64,000 nucleotides of DNA from Psettodes erumei (GCA_016785225.1 JAFBJZ010000771.1:3730501-3794500), one strand, 5' to 3'. Shown: positions 36,721 to 49,376, counted from the first letter of the stretch. The notes: generated by a model not told the origin, from the sequence alone. Made by a program: numbers and translations.

Positions 36721-38400
36721 TTTTCTTTTCGTTTCTTATTCCAAGTTACCTGCTGCAATATCCAGAAGATGGTACAAACTGCTAGTCACTGAACATAAGT
36801 AAGGTGTAACTGTTACCAAAGTCAGTATTGAAATTTTACAATAATATTTAGCTTTATGTCCTATGTGAATTTCATATCAATCTGTGGATTTAAATGGATT
36901 TCAGGATGTAGTTGATATACCAATAAATTTCATTAAAGGCTTCCCTATGTTATTGGCCAGATTTCTCAAAGGTAATAGACATTCAGTCATTCAAATTTAG
37001 AATATACTACCACTGAAGTTAAAATGGGATAAATGAATGTGTAAAGCTCTTTATTCCTAGTTCCACAAGATGGCAGTAAGTAACTCATTTATACTGTACT
37101 CTTGGCCTGGTGTGGATGAGTGTGGCAGTCACATGGATTTTGCACTGATAGGGGGGTGGATGGGAGAGTGTTGTGTGACTGTGAGAGTTATGGGACTCAC
37201 TGTTGTTTACTATAAGATTAATGCCACAAAGTAAACCTAAATGGACGTCCACCACTCTGTAATCATAACCAATTCAAGTTAGCCACCTTTAAATAAAATG
37301 ATACTGCATGTACAGAAAATTGGTGTGATTTAAGAATGAAATTCACTGCGTTTAATTTTTCAGTTGTGTAAACTATAAATTTTGCTGCATTAGAAACAAA
37401 CAGCTGAAGTTTAGCCTCTGATACCTCATGTGAATGAGTTAGAATTACGAATGGAGTTTTGTTTTTGGGAGGTGTGGAATGTGAAAAGTGATTGTAAAAT
37501 CACGAGTGTTTGTGTTTGCATTCAGATTGATCCGTCTTGCTTGCAAACATAAAATATGATGATTCACTCCTGCCCAAAACGTCAAGGTGGATAGTTTTAT
37601 TTAAAACAAAAATAGGTTGTGACAGAATGAGTCTAGTTGACAGTACAGTTACATCCACATCAATCCTATTCAATGCGTAATACTCATATGGATTCCACGT
37701 GGTTCACTAAATGTGTTTGCTATATGATGATTAAGTCTGCCAGTTATTTACTTGTCAGCTCTTTTGTGCCAACCAAAGAGGTTAACTCCCGCGGCGCGCA
37801 GTGTTTCGCATGTGCTCTGCAACTGTACAGTAGACGACACAACCCTCGCGCTTTTTGTGTTTGGAACTGGTCTCACGCGGCAGGGGCATGCACGACGGGA
37901 ATCCGAGCGGGCGGGTTTATTCGACCTATTTCTGGCCAATAGGCGCTCGTCGTGGGCGGAGCGCAGAATTAACCGAAGCCAATCGGAGCCAGAGCCGCAA
38001 GCGGCCAGGCCTCGTCTCCGCGTGCCTGATACACGTGAGTTGGAACAACTATTGTACGCCGGGAGGCAACGTGCCGAAGCGTTCCTCTCGCCTGAAAAAA
38101 CGGCACACTCACGTTTTCTGTGGATTACAAGGGAACTGGAAAAGCCATGCAGCATTCCCTGATTATTACAGAAAGCCAAAACTATTCTCTAATAAAAATG
38201 GGCAACGTTTTGAGCCAGTAGTCCTGGACATGGTCTAATTAAATGGCTTATTTGTGATGGCGAGGCCCAGTCGTGGAGAGTCAGTTTCCTCCGCCTCCAC
38301 ACTAAAAGTGATTTACATCCTCACTGCAGCAGTATAGAACAAACTAGTAGAAGTCGCCGTGTTTGTACCTGTCAGACAAAACAAACAGCTGCCTCTCCTC
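36721..38400. other. Intergenic region between ZNF865 and DBP
   Basis: No gene. It holds a CTCF-like CCACAAGATGGCAGTA (37063-37078) and E-boxes CACGTG at 37696-37701 and 38032-38037. GC content rises after 37.78 kb toward the DBP promoter. The open frames at 37748-38179 on both strands follow this GC rise and have no homology. Confidence 0.55.
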
Positions 38401-38511
38401 GAGATGTGGCACGAGGGTAGGTGTGTCTCATAAATAATACGCGAGAAGTGAGAGATCTGTTGGGACGCGGCCCCGCCCCCCTCGCGCCTTGCTCGCTTGT
38501 TCTGCGAGGCG

Positions 38512-38523
38512 TGACGTCACGTG
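38512..38523. promoter_or_regulatory. dbp: DBP promoter: CRE fused to E-box
   Basis: TGACGTCA (38512-38519), a perfect cAMP response element, overlaps CACGTG (38518-38523), a perfect E-box, so the composite reads TGACGTCACGTG. It lies in a GC-rich stretch just upstream of, or at, the DBP first exon. In mammals DBP is driven by CLOCK:BMAL1 through E-boxes. Site seen; regulation inferred from the family. Confidence 0.7.
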
Positions 38524-39170
38524 AACTGCCCGTGTCCGTTCCAGCTGAGAGGGAGAGCGAGAGAGGACGGTCGGACGTGGACGTCGCGCGGCCCAGACAC
38601 AGACTCGAGCCCGTGCGCCCGTGACTGGATCCACCGGATGCACAAAAGTACAGACAGGGAAAGAGGAAACGATCCCCTCCTCCTCCTCCCCCTCCGCCTC
38701 CTCCCGACGGACAGCAGAACGCGACAGCAGAGAGGAGAGAAACACCAATTCAACTTGTCATCTGACCAACTCAGCCGCTGCTTTCGTCGCTGTGTGTGTT
38801 TTTCTGTACACACCGTGTCTCTTCGGTTGTTTTGTTTTGACGGAGGTCTGCCTTGCAACTATTTTTGTGCTTTTCTCCCAGAACATCGGACGATTAACTC
38901 GGGAGATTACTCTACAAGTTTGCTTTTTAAAAAAAAACGTTTTCCCCTCCGTGCAGTCTGCGGGTCTCGTTGTCATTTTTTTCACACCTTTGCATTTTTT
39001 TTAAAATGATGAACACTATTCCTACTCAGATGGTCTAACTGTCTCTCCCACATTGGGATCCTTTGAGAATAACAGCTTGATCCACTGCACAGTTTCAACA
39101 ACATACTTCTACGATGGAATACTTCGATGAAAATATTTCTTCAAGGAAATAAGGAAAACTTCAAGGAAAA
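38524..39170 (+). other. dbp: DBP non-coding first exon with two small upstream frames
   Basis: GC-rich 5' UTR-like sequence ending in a good donor (GGAAAAG|GTAAGA at about 39170). The matching acceptor is at 39367, ahead of the start codon. Two upstream frames are visible: 39006-39038 (10 codons) and 39114-39152 (12 codons). The transcription start is approximate. Confidence 0.55.
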
Positions 39171-39296
39171 GGTAAGAAAAAAGTTGCATTACTTATTTAA
39201 TGTTTCAAAGTATAATGAAACTGTGTCATTAATACAATAGTCATGCTTGTAATTACAATACAATGGTTGCTCTATTCTGCATGGACACTTCTCAAA

Positions 39297-39352
39297 ACTC
39301 TCTCTCTCCCTCTCTCTCTCTTTCTGCCCCCCCCCCCACCCCCCCTCTCTCC
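39297..39352 (+). repeat. CT/C-rich polypyrimidine tract before DBP exon 2
   Basis: CTCTCT repeats followed by a run of 11 C, A, and 6 C. It lies just upstream of the acceptor CATGCAG ending at 39367 and may serve as an unusually long polypyrimidine tract. Confidence 0.8.
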
Positions 39353-39468
39353 TGCACACACATGCAGAGTCATCCAGCATACTTGTCCTATTGGTAGGAA
39401 CTCCAGTCCGTCACCCCCCACCCTTTCAAGTGCCCCAGGTGTCTTTCTGCAACCCCATCTGGTCCAGG

Positions 39469-40202
39469 ATGTCCAGGCAGCTCTCCCAGCTTCCGACCCC
39501 CGACCTCCCAGCCGGCGCGAGCCCCCAGTTTGGAAGTTGCACTCAGCCTGCAGGCTCGCTCACAGGGGGGCATCTCAACCCTATGGCAGGTCTGAAATCC
39601 CTCCTGCAGCATCCCATGAAGGGAGACCAGCGTTTAAAAAACCCCTCTGAGGCAAAAGGTTAGAAAGTCTCTCATGTGATACCTCATTGCTATGTTCCAT
39701 TGTTGTTTGTGTTGAATGTGCAGCACTAGCACCTGACACAGTCTATCTTCAGCATATGCAATGACAGAGCATGAATAAATCATATCCCTGTGTTCCAACC
39801 CACTGCTACTGTAATTGTAATACAATATGCAACATTCTACATGACAAATTGAATTTGACATGTTTAATGGCACAGATTTTCAAATTCTGATTCACTGCCG
39901 CACATGTTCATGGTGACTCTTCCATGATCCTTTCTGATCATGAGTATCCTGAGTATTCACCTGGATTATAATCCCTGCTGCGACTTCAAATTAAGATACA
40001 GATTACAATGAGTAATAACCTGTTTTGGTTTAGCTGTGGTACTTTGCAGGCATGCGTTCGGGTCGATTGCTGTGCCAAAACATATCTTCAGCTATTGTGA
40101 GATTTGCCGCGGAGCTTACGTATATGTTATGACAACAAATTGGTTTCAGCCTTTGCTTAATGCCACAATTCAGCTACCATCTGGTCCATCTGTGAGTGTG
40201 TA

Positions 40203-40236
<34 letters not shown>

Positions 40237-43200
40237 GGAGTTACAAAGAGAAGGAGATTTTGAAGAAGTTCATTTTATGGAGACACCTGCCACCCCATTT
40301 CTTTCTGCACAATTATGGAAAGTTGATGTTTATGTCCATTCTAAAATGTCTAAAAAAACCTTTTGGCAATAGAACTTTTTGTGTATTAAAAGATCCTTAT
40401 CCTGATCTTATGACTCAACTCATCTTCTCCGACAGACAAAGACAGACTGGACCTTGATGAGGACTCCTTGGGAGTGTGCCCCATGAGGAATGGCAGTGGA
40501 ATAAGCAGCAGTAATAGCAGTAATGGCTGTGGAGGTGGTAGTGGTGGTGGCGGTGGTGGTGGAAATGGAGGAGGAAGTTTCAACCAGTTCTTGGGGCCTC
40601 TCCTGTGGGATCGCACCCTGCCTGCAGACGGGGGCCTCTTCCAGCTTCAGTACATGGACTTGGAGGAGTTTCTGACCGAAAATGGAATGGGCAGCATGCA
40701 CAACAACAACAGCTCCAGTTCAGCCCAGATCCCCTCACAGAGCTCCCCATCAGCTGTGCCCAGCCAGAGCTCCCAGTGCCTACCGCCCTCATCTCCACCT
40801 GGCTCCTCATCCTCTTCACCCTCTTCATCCTCTTCCCCATCGCTTATTGGTTTGGAGGTGGCTCAGCCGCAGAGCCTTGCGGGAGGAACTGATTGTCTGC
40901 ACGGTGAGTTTAACGACATGGAGCATTTTGTTCTCATTGGGAATAAAAATGTTGTACCAGAGAGTAAAAAAATGAACAAGGACATTCATTCTTCAAGGTT
41001 TGTCTATATCAGCTCATGACAACAATATGGTGGAAGAGGGCTCTGCAAACTGTGTGGAGTTGACAATCTGAAAAAGACAAATTGTCCCTTGCTACTGATA
41101 TGAGACTAGTAGACCCTACAATTCAGTAATGGCTGAAGTGCAATCAAGGTTTTGTGGTGTGCTTAAAGCATTCCCAAGGGCTAGTGATGCAGAAATTTAA
41201 CTCTTCTTTGAGTTCCTAACAAAAATACAATGGTGACAAAGCATTTTTTTTCCTGTCATGTGGGGTCAAACTGAAATCACACGGCTTTAAATGCAGTGTC
41301 AACAGGACAGAGAAAACACAGAGTTAAGAAACTGAAATGACTGAAATTTAGTCTTCATATTGTAGCATGGTGCTGGATCAAGGGTTGGTCAAAGTAGCAG
41401 GGAGACGTCGAGAGAAAAAAAAAACCTAAGAGACATGGAGGATTTAGGAGAAAAAAAGGTGCAGTAAAGATAGGAGTTGTATTTGATGAGTCAATCTCAT
41501 AGAAATGACAAGGAGGTTTGCTTTGGTTTGGCATGTGATCTGCGCACTGCAGTGCACAACACAATCAGTATTCGCTCCCAGCCAATTATTAATGTGCAGC
41601 AGGGTCACAACAGCAGTACTGGGAGAGGGAGATAGAGAGAGGGAGAACTGTGTGGAGTGTTTGCGGTTGCGTGTCTTTAAATCTCTCCCCACTTCACACG
41701 CCACAGCCATGTGCACGCGTCAGTACACGTGCGGAGGCTGAGAGTACTGGAGTGAGAGAACGAGAGGCAGGGCCAGTGGACATGTAGGAGGAGTCCAAGG
41801 AGGGGAGGGACAGATGGAGCAACAGGAAGAGATTCCCTGTACTGCTGAACTTACAACTGAACATTTGATCAGGAATGAATGACATTCAGTACACTGATAT
41901 CTGGAATGTTATGCTGTATGGGATATGGATGCAGAACATTTAGTCCAATCCTTCAGTGGCAAAGTGCGTGTTTGTAAGCTGATAATGCATTTATACTGCA
42001 TGATAAAGGGCCATGAATTTTGATTACAGCCCCTCTATATAAACTCTTATAATCACTGGTACACAAAAAAGAATTGAGGTGGTATTTACAGAGCAAATAA
42101 AAGGATTACTGCTTTGAAGCAAAATACTGTTGAGTTTAAAAGATGGTGTTATTTGGCTGAGGCGATTTGGCTAATGTTGTAATTCTCATGATCTTCCACA
42201 GAGCTTGAATCTAGAGAAGCTGTGTTAGTGATCTGTGGCATTATAAAGGTGCCCAACCAGCAGCTGCTTCATAAATATTAAATGGAGCAACATCTAACAA
42301 CATATGATCAATAGAATGATTAAGGTTGCTGTTTGCCTTCAAACCAGCTGCGATCCTTATTAGAATGCTGTTGTGCATGTTCTGAAAAACATGTAGTTGC
42401 ATATTTGACTGTTTCCCCAAAAGTAGAAAAAAAAGCCTCTAGTTTCTCGGAGGCTTGAGACACGTGGACAAAAATGCACCAAATCTAGTTTGCAGGTCTG
42501 CGTTCCAGAGCTTCACAAGCAGAGAGAGGCAACCATGTACCTCAAGAGGGCTGAGAGTTTGCACATTTCATTCCAGCAAAACACTACACCAGGTGTGCTA
42601 GGGCCAGCTGTTGAGTTCAAGCAGCATAAATCATTGAAATCTCCTGGTTTAGTCATAAGTAGAGGAGATAAATGCTTCCAATCTGGTATGCTCTGGTCTC
42701 CACTTGGTTGTTATCCAAGATGCAGTAAATGTTTAGGCTGATTATGTACTATGGGACTTCATCTTCCTCATATCGCTGTTATGGTGGCACTGTCATTATG
42801 GGACCATCATTTAGGAACAGTTTGAACTTGAGTGTGAACCTGCTGTGAAAACACCTGGCCATTAGTCTGTGGGCTGTAGGTACGACCCTGCCATTGGCTG
42901 CGAGTCTCACCTGGCGTTCTTCACAACCTTACGCTTCTGGCCTGTTACCGTTTTCAAAATCCTCTTTGCTATAGCAAACAACAACATCAACCATCGAGCT
43001 GGCATCCTAGATACTGAGAAATGGAAATGGAATGAAAGATTTGGATCATGCAATCACACAGTGGAGAAATGCCTCTTAATATTTTTTTGTGGCATTTCCT
43101 GTGGGGAATTAGCCATTTAAACGAAGGTAATCACCTCCCCAACTTGCTAATGTTCCAATCAAAACAAGTTACCTGCTGACCGCGTTGTACACGGTTATCG

Positions 43201-46200
43201 TTGTTGTGTCTCGGGTTTATCGCCTCCCAAGATGACTGTGATTGATTTAAAGAAATACAAACAAGCCAGAGTGTTTTTTCCCCTATAGCAGAATGACAGT
43301 GGCTACAGCCAGACCATAACTACAGCCATTGCTTATGTGATCACTGCGCATACAGAGCCACAGAACAGATAGGGTTTGTTTTTGCCAACCCACAACTTGC
43401 CTGTTCTTTCCAGGCTGCAAGACTTTTGCCACTTACACCACATTATGCACTTTTATATTATTCTTGGATAGCATTTCACCATCTGCATTATTTACTTGTG
43501 GAACTTTAAAGTTGGCAGGTTTTGATTAGCTTGTACTGATGTACTTATGTAGTCGTTTGCAATGTTAACTGTCCATCTGTCCTTCAGATTTTACTTGGGT
43601 CCCCCTGAGGTACCCACATTCTTTGTTGTTGGCATATGTTGTGATACTTTTTTGACAACACCCCACCTTTGCCAAACTGAAGAATCTTAAAATCGGAGAT
43701 GACTTTAAGTTAACGCACTCCTGACTAACATTACTCTATAATACTATTATTGATATACTTGAAGTCTTACTGTGGACATCTCATTATTTTAATTTCCTTG
43801 AATTTTACTACATTAAGGATGTTGAGCCGTTGATATTGATAGAGTTAAGGGGAGTTTTGTGAACCTATTGGGAAGGAAAGCCACTTGAGTAAGGTGCATT
43901 GGGCCTTAAAGGAGGTGGGGTGATGTATAGCCCTATACTGGCCTCACTTATAGGAACTGGTTTTGAGGGGAGGGGTCGAAAGTTACATAACATTTCTACT
44001 TTTAGATGTCTATATTCGTTTTTTGGTTGTGGATGTTGGCTTTGGTCTTCCAGGAATTGTCAATGATTTGATTGAAAAAAGCAGCCACTGTTGTGGACTG
44101 ATGGACCCAACAGATTTCATGGAGCTGTAGTTATGTGTCAGTTTGTTAAAGCACTGGTTTTCACAGTAGGCTGCTTAAGGAGATTCCACAAAATGTCAAG
44201 CATGTACAGACTATAGTTATGCTCTTCTTAAACTAGTAGTATATGAAATGAGAGATGTATTGTAACTAATTTGGTTTGGATTTTCCACTAGTGACATTTT
44301 GAAAGATTTGTATTGTATGCCAATGATGTTTTGAGCTGATATAGTAGGCCTATGGGGTACTTGAAAGTGAATATTTTAGGCAGATGTGATCTGTGGTACA
44401 AAATCATACCTTAGAAAGCTAGAGCCTTCCATCGGTGAGTATTTTTCACTGCAGTAACCTGTAACTCCATAATATCTCCCTATCTTTATACTAAAATTTT
44501 CATTATTATACAGTTTATAATATAATTGTATTATAGGTTTCTGCTACATGTTTCTGTTTGCTATGTTTCTGGCACATTCTGAGAGTATTCTTTAAACATA
44601 ACTCTCCGAAAACCTTGCTATCCATGAAAGTTGATTAGAAAACCTTCTCAGTTCTTTGGGATCAGTAAATGCCAAAGGAATGTTTTTTGTTGTTGTTGTT
44701 CCTATCACCAAGAATATAGCTCTCTGGTTCCACCTGGTGGCCATCATGATGAAATGCTGCATCTGCATATTGCAGTTGCCTGTTGTTGTCTGCAGAATCC
44801 ATTTCGGTTTAAGCATTGTTTGGTGAAATGTACGTAAAGCAGGTTTCCTTGTGATTCCAGGGAGTCAGTCGAGTATGAATGAGTCCTGTGAGTCACCCTC
44901 GTCGTCCTCCTCGTCCTCCTGTCCACCTCTGCTGACGCCCACGGGCAGCGGGCCAGACGGGATTGGAATTTTCGACATGGATTCTTCGGACATGGCTATG
45001 TCCAGCGGCTCTAGCCAGCATAACTTCGACCCCAGGAGGCACTCCTTCAGTGAAGAGGAGCTCAAGCCACAGCCAATGATCAAGAAGGCCCGCAAGATCC
45101 TGGTGCCTGATAACATGAAGGTGAGTGAACCCTGAAGTGCTCTCCACAGTCGCAGAAATATTCACTGTTGCACAAGCAGCAACTTGAGAGGAAAGTCTTT
45201 TTAGGCCACAATCAGGTCATTTTGAAAGCACATACCATGACTTTAAAGGGAAAATGTAAATAATTCTAGGTTTCAGTTTTATTGTCATTAGTAAGTAGTA
45301 AAGTAAGAATCTCATTGTACAGGGAAACATGTTTCTTTACTGTGCATATGACAATAAACACTTTGAAATGAATTGAATTGAATTAACTTGATGAACTGCT
45401 TTGTCAACCATCACAGCCCAACACGAGATATATTTAATGTGACAAGGGTCAGTTATACAGTAATCATAATAGATACACACTAAGTGAAAAGAAAAATGTA
45501 CAAACGCAAATGTAACTGCTTCTGTTCAAACCCTTTAAGTAAGTTCATATTTATTTATGTAGCATCTCTCAGTGCTTCTCAATAAAAGCATGCTGTGTCA
45601 ACCAAGCAGAGAGCAACAAAGCAGAAACAACAGCCAAAAAACAAACAAAAGAGTCATGGAAGTTATCACTGAGAAATCTTTACAAAGTGAATGGTTTACA
45701 GTAATAGTAAGAGGTTAAGATATTCCACAGTAATCCACGCTGTGTTGAAGCTGAATGCCATTTCCTCAGCAGTGGGATTTGGGACATGGAGGCTGTTTTA
45801 TTTTTTCTCAGACATTAACACCCACATTACCAGTAACAGGAGTTTAGCTGTGCTAGAGAACAGTCTATTGAAGAAACGCGCCTGATTATTCATTGATACA
45901 CTGTACACTGTAAAGTACTTCTACCTGAATAATACTGCCAAACCCTGAACAGCCATGGCAAATGGATCAAATTGGTTGGTGCTGAAAATGATCAATATAT
46001 GCTATTTTTGTTTGTCTTCTCTTAGGATGAGAAGTACTGGACCAGGAGGTATAAAAACAACGAGGCAGCAAAGCGTTCCCGGGATGCTCGCCGCCTCAAG
46101 GAGAACCAGATATCCGTGCGCGCCGCTTACCTGGAGAGAGAGAACGCCGCGCTCCGACAAGAAGTGGCCGAGATGCGGAAGGAACTGGGCCGCTGCCGCA

Positions 46201-46241
46201 ACATCCTTAGTAAATACGAGAACCGTCTCGCTGACCAGTGA
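39469..46241 (+). CDS. dbp: D site-binding protein, PAR-bZIP transcription factor (4 coding exons)
   Basis: Clock-output transcription factor that binds D-box elements as a dimer. Coding exons are 39469-39658, 40436-40903, 44861-45120 and 46026-46241, in frame, giving 377 residues. I chose ATG 39469 because MSRQLSQL...GLKSLLQHPMK aligns with the start of HLF (MSRPL...GVLRSLLENP). Conserved blocks are FLGPLLWDRTLP and LQYMDLEEFLTENG (exon 2), the PAR core FDPRRHSFSEEELKPQPMIKKARKI (exon 3), and in exon 4 the basic region RRYKNNEAAKRSRDARRLKENQ followed by a leucine zipper. RRYKNNEAAKRS with ISVRAA identifies DBP rather than HLF or TEF. The proline/aspartate motif normally before the PAR core (PDPADLALSSIPG) is poorly conserved here. 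Exon 2 has long Gly and Ser runs. Whether this is the a or b fish copy cannot be told. AATAAA is at 47660-47665. Confidence 0.94.
40205..40233. repeat. TG dinucleotide microsatellite in a DBP intron
   Basis: About fourteen TG units, directly visible, between coding exons 1 and 2. Confidence 0.95.
40904..44860 (+). other. DBP intron between coding exons 2 and 3
   Basis: Four kilobases with normal GT-AG ends and no nested gene. It carries E-boxes CACGTG at 41726-41731 and 42461-42466, possible intronic clock sites as known for mammalian Dbp, and a palindromic CCACCTGGTGG at 44730-44740. Confidence 0.6.
45270..45385 (+). mobile_element. 3' end of a LINE/SINE-type retroelement
   Basis: TTTATTGTCATT, CTCATTGTACAGGGAAACATG, then ATGACAATAAACACTTTGAA and a short GAATT repeat (TGAATTGAATTGAATTAA). 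This order, ending in a short tandem tail, is typical of truncated retroelement 3' ends in fish genomes. It lies in the last DBP intron. Confidence 0.6.
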
Positions 46242-47690
46242 TGAAGGCATGGAGGGAAATCAGGAAGAGGAGAAATATAAGCTGGATTAAATTTAAGACT
46301 CTGAATTTTTGGGTTGGCAGGATGGACAGAATGGGGTCAGGATAATGATGCTAATGATGATGATGATGATGATGATGATCATGTGGAGGAAGATGATGAT
46401 TATGATGATGAATGTATAAGACAAGGAGAGGGTGTGTGTATCGAAGCTCAGGTGTCTTGTTTCATTGAGGTGTCAGTTCTTAAAGGTGATGGATGGAGAG
46501 AATAATTTAACAGATGAAAGATGTGACTTTTAAGAGTTTTGTTATTGGAGAATTGTATATTTTTATAATACTTCTGAAAAATTAGTCGGAGAGAAAATTT
46601 GGAGAATAATTTTGTATATTTTCTACATGACTGGGACACAGAGACGGGGAAAAGCTATGGTAAATATCTTTTTATTATAGATGAGTCAGGAGATGTTTAA
46701 CAGGTGGTCAGCCATTGATGGGTATTTTTCATCTTGATTATTGTAGTCAGGAAGCAGCAGCAGGGGCGAGGACGCATGTAACAATTGTAATATAGAGAGC
46801 AAAAATTATCTTAAAATCGTATAGTTCAAAATTTTTGTGGATTTTACTCAAGCACTTAATTTTTTAATTTTTTTTTTCCTGTTATGTTTCTCTTCACTGG
46901 GAATGGGCATGCTAGAGAGCGAGAGACAGAATGAGAGACATGGGGAAGCGCCGCGTAAACAATCCAACAACTATCCTCCACTTATCTTGTCCAGTCTTGT
47001 GTATTTTCTTTTTTTTTAATCCTTCACCCTTTTTAATTGAATTGAGTTCACCAACAATATTAGCTCCTTGTATCCTGGGTTTATATACAGTATGAGATTG
47101 GTACATCTTTCTCTAGTCCATACTTGTAGCTTTGACTCTTATCTTGTTTTTCCCCCCTCTATCCCAGTGGAGTGCTTTTAATCTGCTCTGGTGTTTTGTA
47201 TCTCACCTAAGCCAGCAGGGGCCTGCCGTGAAGCCCTGGGTAACCCCGCTTCCCTTGATCCTCTCTTTGAATTGTTGGGACATTTCTCATCGTCTGTCTC
47301 TATATCCAGCTGCTCTATTTCTGTCTGCGGTCCCCTCGCAGTTATGTGTAAACTCTTCCCATAACATTTTGTCCCGCCTGTGTCTCTGTTGTACCTCGAC
47401 AGTACATGGAGATAGTTGAAATCTCAGTGGTGTAATGTATTCTGAAATAGTAATCAACCTTCCCAGTCGAACGCACATCGTTACTTTACTGTACTTTATG
47501 AACACACTTTAATTAGCATTACTGGGGAGGGCGGGGGGAGGGGGGGGATTGTGTATATTGGATAGGCCTATACTATTTTGTGTATTTGATGTATTCCAGG
47601 AGGTGGGTTGAGTGCCCCCATTGAGTGGAATGGTGTTGATTTCTCAGATTTCTGGGAGAAATAAAAGCCAAAATTTCCTATGTTGATCCA
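46242..47690 (+). other. dbp: DBP 3' UTR
   Basis: From the stop codon to AATAAA at 47660-47665. It contains a GAT microsatellite at 46354-46380. Confidence 0.65.
46354..46380. repeat. GAT trinucleotide microsatellite
   Basis: About eight GAT units in the DBP 3' UTR. The Asp-rich open frame over it is not considered a gene. Confidence 0.9.
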
Positions 47691-49376
47691 CAAAGCTTGT
47701 TGCTATTTAGTGCTTTTTTCAATACTGCTTCTTCCGTACTGTTAACTCCTGTTATTACTCCTTACTTTTTACTGTATCTATAAACTTCTATGTGTACCCA
47801 CATCACCTACACATGGGCATGGTACACTATGTTATGTTTCCTTGGGGAGGGATGACTAGTAATAGAGTGTGATTTTAATCTCCTAAATGACCATGATGAA
47901 TAGTTACCATTACTGCTATTATTATTGTTATGATTATGATGATTATCCCTCTTATTGTTGCTGTTCGATATTACTGAATGATTTTCTTTCTTTGGATGAC
48001 CATGATCTGTTGCACCCTGAAACATCTTTGATCTTCATTGTTCCTCAGAAAGACTATTCAAATAGAAAAAAAGAAAACCCACTCTGCTATTTGCATCCTG
48101 TCTCAGACCTCCAGACATTCAACATTACTCACCTCTGCTACAGACACTACTGCCTCCTTGGTATCTTTGACCGTGGATTTCACAAATGTGGCTCAATAAC
48201 TTGAACATGATGCACACGAAGACGTTCACGACAACCTCTTCTTTTCCCCAGCGGTGTATGGACTATGCACACTGTCGATATGCTCCCTGTTGGTTTATTT
48301 CAGCCTTTATCACCTCACTCAGTGATTGTTTGCTCTCCCAACAGGATTTAGTCTCTAATATCCTCACAGCTGTGGTTGACAAATCTTATAGTGACTCTAA
48401 TTGAACTACAACTGCCCTGCTGCATCAGTGGTGTCCATGGTGCCCAGCTCATTCAGTGCTGGTTATTTGGATGTAGTTGAGATTTCCCAAAAAATAACAC
48501 CAATAAAAGATTGTTCTCATTCACTACTGCTCTGATTTTCCCATGTGTTTCATTACAAGTTTTTTGTTTTCAGGTGGTCGGGGGTTCTTCTCTTGAGCTT
48601 TGTGTACTTGAATCTTGAATTAAAGCCCAGTAATCCTCAGGACATGGGCAGCAGATCTCTAATTTCAGCAGGACTACAGTTTTATTTGTTAGTTAAGCCT
48701 GATAACCAGATTGTAATATGTGGTAAAATGGCTCAAGACTACTCATTTTGCCATGATCCCAGTTTGTTTACATTATGTACATTTCCTTAAAGTGACTATG
48801 CTTCTTCCTCGGGATATTTAAGTATTTTATACTTTTATACTAAATTAAATGTACTGTTTTTATGGGGCTAAAGCCCTCACAAACAGGATTTATTCTTCAA
48901 TGCAGCTGGGGTTGGACATTATAGACCATCTAGTTGTAAAGAGGAGGGTAACATTACACAATAAAAGCCTGCATACTTACCTTATATACCTTCTCATCAA
49001 TTAAAGTAATACCAGGCTGCATGGTTGGAAGTATAAGAGAGGAAATGTTTCACTAATGATGTTTCCTTCATTGATAGCATTTCCTGTTTGTTTGCGTCTA
49101 ATTGTTTTGGGGTTTTTTTTTATTATGTGTTTGGGACAACAGCCATGTATACATCATCCCCCTTATCTGCTCTCTCAGCAGAAATGGGTGAAAGGTCCTT
49201 CAGGCTGGAATTTTCTCCCCTTCTTTCCTCCTCAACACAAACCAGATGTGAGCTCCTGGGCTGTACCCCCCCCATCCTCCCCCCCCATCCTCTATGCCCC
49301 CCCCCACCCTTCGTTCCCCCTTCCTTAAAAATGCAGAGTCTGCGCGTCCCTCCCTCACATTATCTGAGGCCTGAGG
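47691..49376. other. Intergenic region between DBP and the sushi-domain gene
   Basis: No credible gene. Open frames are short and repeat-like. The right end is strongly C-rich (49266-49323) just ahead of the next start codon. Confidence 0.55.
49266..49323 (-). other. C-rich tract upstream of the sushi-domain gene; G-quadruplex potential on the minus strand
   Basis: Four runs of 5 to 9 C within 58 bases, ending about 55 bases before the start codon at 49377. The opposite strand could form a G-quadruplex near the presumed promoter. Composition seen; function inferred. Confidence 0.5.

Noticed and set aside
37748..38179. Overlapping open frames of about 130-140 codons on both strands upstream of DBP
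   Set aside because: They coincide with a GC-rich promoter region where stop codons are rare. No homology is visible.
46314..46505. Asp-rich 63-codon open frame after DBP
   Set aside because: It is the GAT microsatellite in the 3' UTR read as codons.
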